This document shows positions 6,860 to 7,573 of a DNA stretch of 7,573 nt, piece by piece; position 1 is the stretch's first letter; each line of letters starts with the position of its first letter. Source of the stretch: an uncultured Prevotella sp. (GTDB taxonomy: Bacteria > Bacteroidota > Bacteroidia > Bacteroidales > Bacteroidaceae). The position numbers and the translations under genes are program-made. The stretch covers positions 1 to 7,573 of the forward strand of contig CALFUF010000148.1 in the NCBI GenBank assembly GCA_937916405.1, read 5' to 3'. A model generated the notes under the pieces. That model had not been told where the DNA came from, made no database searches, and saw nothing but the letters and a program-made list of their open reading frames with translations.

Positions 6860-7130
6860 AGAAGATTAACGCAGAATGACCGTAAAATAAAGGCAAGAAC
6901 ACGCACAATGGAGGAAACGGTATGTGCTGAAGTATCTTCTCGGCACAGCGTGTAGCATAGTTGCTGACTTGTGTGCGTAGTGTGTCGTAATCACCGATCA
7001 TGCCGTTAAAAGAGCGACTGGTGCAGATACTCTTCTTCTTCGCTAGTGTCTTGTTGGGAGTAGTTCGATATTGATAGGTATCCCCACATATCGCTTGCTC
7101 TTCTTGTGTAGGTTCGCCCCCCTTTTTTTA
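6860..7130 (-). pseudogene. umuC: umuC (Y-family DNA polymerase V subunit) remnant, truncated and frameshifted
   Basis: The minus strand from about 7127 down reads ...NKTLAKKKSICTSRSF, then NGMIGDYDTLRTQVSNYATRCAEKI. This resembles the little-finger region of Bacteroidetes UmuC (KKSICTSRSF, LRTHVSNYAARCAEKL, as I recall it). After Lys/Ile at 6933-6938 the similarity moves to the +1 frame, where SAHTVSSIVRV appears, matching the usual QHTVxxIVxVF continuation. The original frame runs on as unrelated sequence to a stop at 6858-6860. An in-frame stop (7128-7130) precedes the fragment, and the polymerase catalytic palm part is missing. Only about 80 of roughly 420 residues remain, so it cannot make a functional polymerase. 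It lies between the rRNA promoter and the S9 promoter and was probably left by an old deletion or rearrangement. Confidence 0.75.
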
Positions 7131-7213
7131 TATAATTAAGGTGTAAAGATGGGCTTTTTTGTCATGTAAATGGACCAACTTTTCATTTTTAATTGAAAAA
7201 GTTTGTGAAAAGT
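7131..7213 (+). promoter_or_regulatory. AT-rich region upstream of the rRNA promoter with repeated TGAAAAGTT motifs
   Basis: This gene-free stretch is A/T-rich with T- and A-tracts, as expected of an UP-like element of a strong rRNA promoter. Two adjacent imperfect 12-mers, TGAAAAAGTTTG (7194-7205) and TGAAAAGTTTTG (7206-7217), lead into the -33 box. An inverted copy, CAACTTTTCA, lies at 7176-7185. Their role is not known. Confidence 0.5.
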
Positions 7214-7244
7214 TTTGGAGGTTCGGAAAATTGTTGTACCTTTG
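7214..7244 (+). promoter_or_regulatory. rRNA operon promoter, Bacteroidetes consensus
   Basis: TTTG at 7214-7217, 19 bp spacer, then TACCTTTG at 7237-7244: an exact match to the Bacteroidetes housekeeping consensus TTTG-N19-TAnnTTTG. It lies about 280 bp before 16S rRNA on the same strand and behind an A/T-rich region, so it most likely drives the rRNA operon with a start near 7250. Confidence 0.85.
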
Positions 7245-7288
7245 CATCCGCTTTCGCCCAAAAACATGGGTGTCGGCAAGGAGAAGGA

Positions 7289-7300
7289 GTTCTTTGAGAA
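7289..7300 (+). promoter_or_regulatory. boxA-like antitermination site in the rRNA leader
   Basis: GTTCTTTGAGAA lies about 40 nt after the predicted transcription start and resembles bacterial boxA (core CTTTRA), the NusB/S10 binding site that protects rRNA transcripts from early termination. The call rests on position and motif only. Confidence 0.5.
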
Positions 7301-7345
7301 GTCTTACATAAAACAGAGAAGTAGTAGTACAAGAAGCGAGACATC

Positions 7346-7372
7346 ACCCCCTGAGTCAGGGGGGCAGGGGGT
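7346..7372 (+). other. Alternative hairpins in the rRNA leader
   Basis: CCCCCTGA (7347-7354) is perfectly complementary to TCAGGGGG (7356-7363). The overlapping ACCCCCTG (7346-7353) is perfectly complementary to CAGGGGGT (7365-7372). Only one pairing can form at a time. No T-run follows, so neither is a normal terminator. Confidence 0.6.
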
Positions 7373-7523
7373 CTGAAGAGGCTCCCGTGCTGTCTTGGGT
7401 AAAACTTTACGAACCGTCAAAGAGACAGGTGCAAGAAATAGATCCATACTTGTTCTACCGGATGACGATGAGAGAGCGTGTTCTGTGACAGATAAGAGTC
7501 CTTTATTGGATAGAGATATTTAT

Positions 7524-7573
<50 letters not shown>

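Larger units (their letters stand above)
7250..7523 (+). other. rRNA operon 5' leader (external transcribed spacer)
   Basis: This transcribed non-coding stretch lies between the predicted start and 16S. No credible protein-coding frame is seen. It holds a boxA-like GTTCTTTGAGAA at 7289-7300, comparable to antitermination sites of Bacteroidales rRNA leaders, and a C-rich/G-rich segment at 7346-7372 able to form two alternative hairpins. The remainder should pair with sequence beyond 16S to form the processing stem, which cannot be tested here. The start is approximate. Confidence 0.7.

Noticed and set aside
7346..7372. Rho-independent terminator before 16S
   Set aside because: No T-run follows the stem, and it lies within an rRNA leader that must be read through.

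Overview
The window looks like a piece of a Bacteroidales chromosome, most likely Prevotella or a close relative. Four things support this: the 16S start continues in the order typical of Bacteroidales, two promoters fit the Bacteroidetes pattern (TTTG about 19-20 bp before TAnnTTTG), genes lack Shine-Dalgarno sites, and exported proteins end their signal peptides in -AQ or -SQ. The genus is an inference.

Layout, left to right. Positions 3-737 (+) hold the C-terminal part of a proton-coupled oligopeptide transporter (POT family), cut by the left edge. Positions 769-1773 (+) encode a secreted endonuclease/exonuclease/phosphatase-fold protein. It meets, tail to tail with only 2 bp between stops, a leftward three-gene unit. 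In transcription order that unit is a signal-peptide-bearing S9 dipeptidyl-peptidase-like serine peptidase (6812-4566), a short penicillin-binding transpeptidase (4581-3466, overlapping the peptidase by 16 bp) and an MFSD1-like MFS transporter (3395-1776). A near-consensus promoter sits almost on top of the peptidase start codon. Between 6860 and about 7130 (-) lies a broken umuC fragment. From 7214 rightward come the rRNA promoter, a leader of about 275 nt and the first 50 bases of 16S rRNA, which runs off the right edge.

The genes share a theme: an exported peptidase that should release dipeptides, an MFS carrier resembling the lysosomal dipeptide transporter MFSD1, and a di/tripeptide symporter nearby. 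This suggests peptide scavenging, with a cell-wall transpeptidase placed inside the peptidase operon.

The most unusual feature is a set of short tandem arrays. Four are heptamer arrays (4-5 units of 7 bp). Two face each other in inverted orientation at the start of the EEP gene; one ends in its start codon and the other encodes the hydrophobic core of its signal peptide. Two more lie in frame inside the S9 peptidase gene, each adding about ten residues. A fifth array, of five octamers, lies just upstream of the MFS gene. No CRISPR array, tRNA or insertion sequence is visible.
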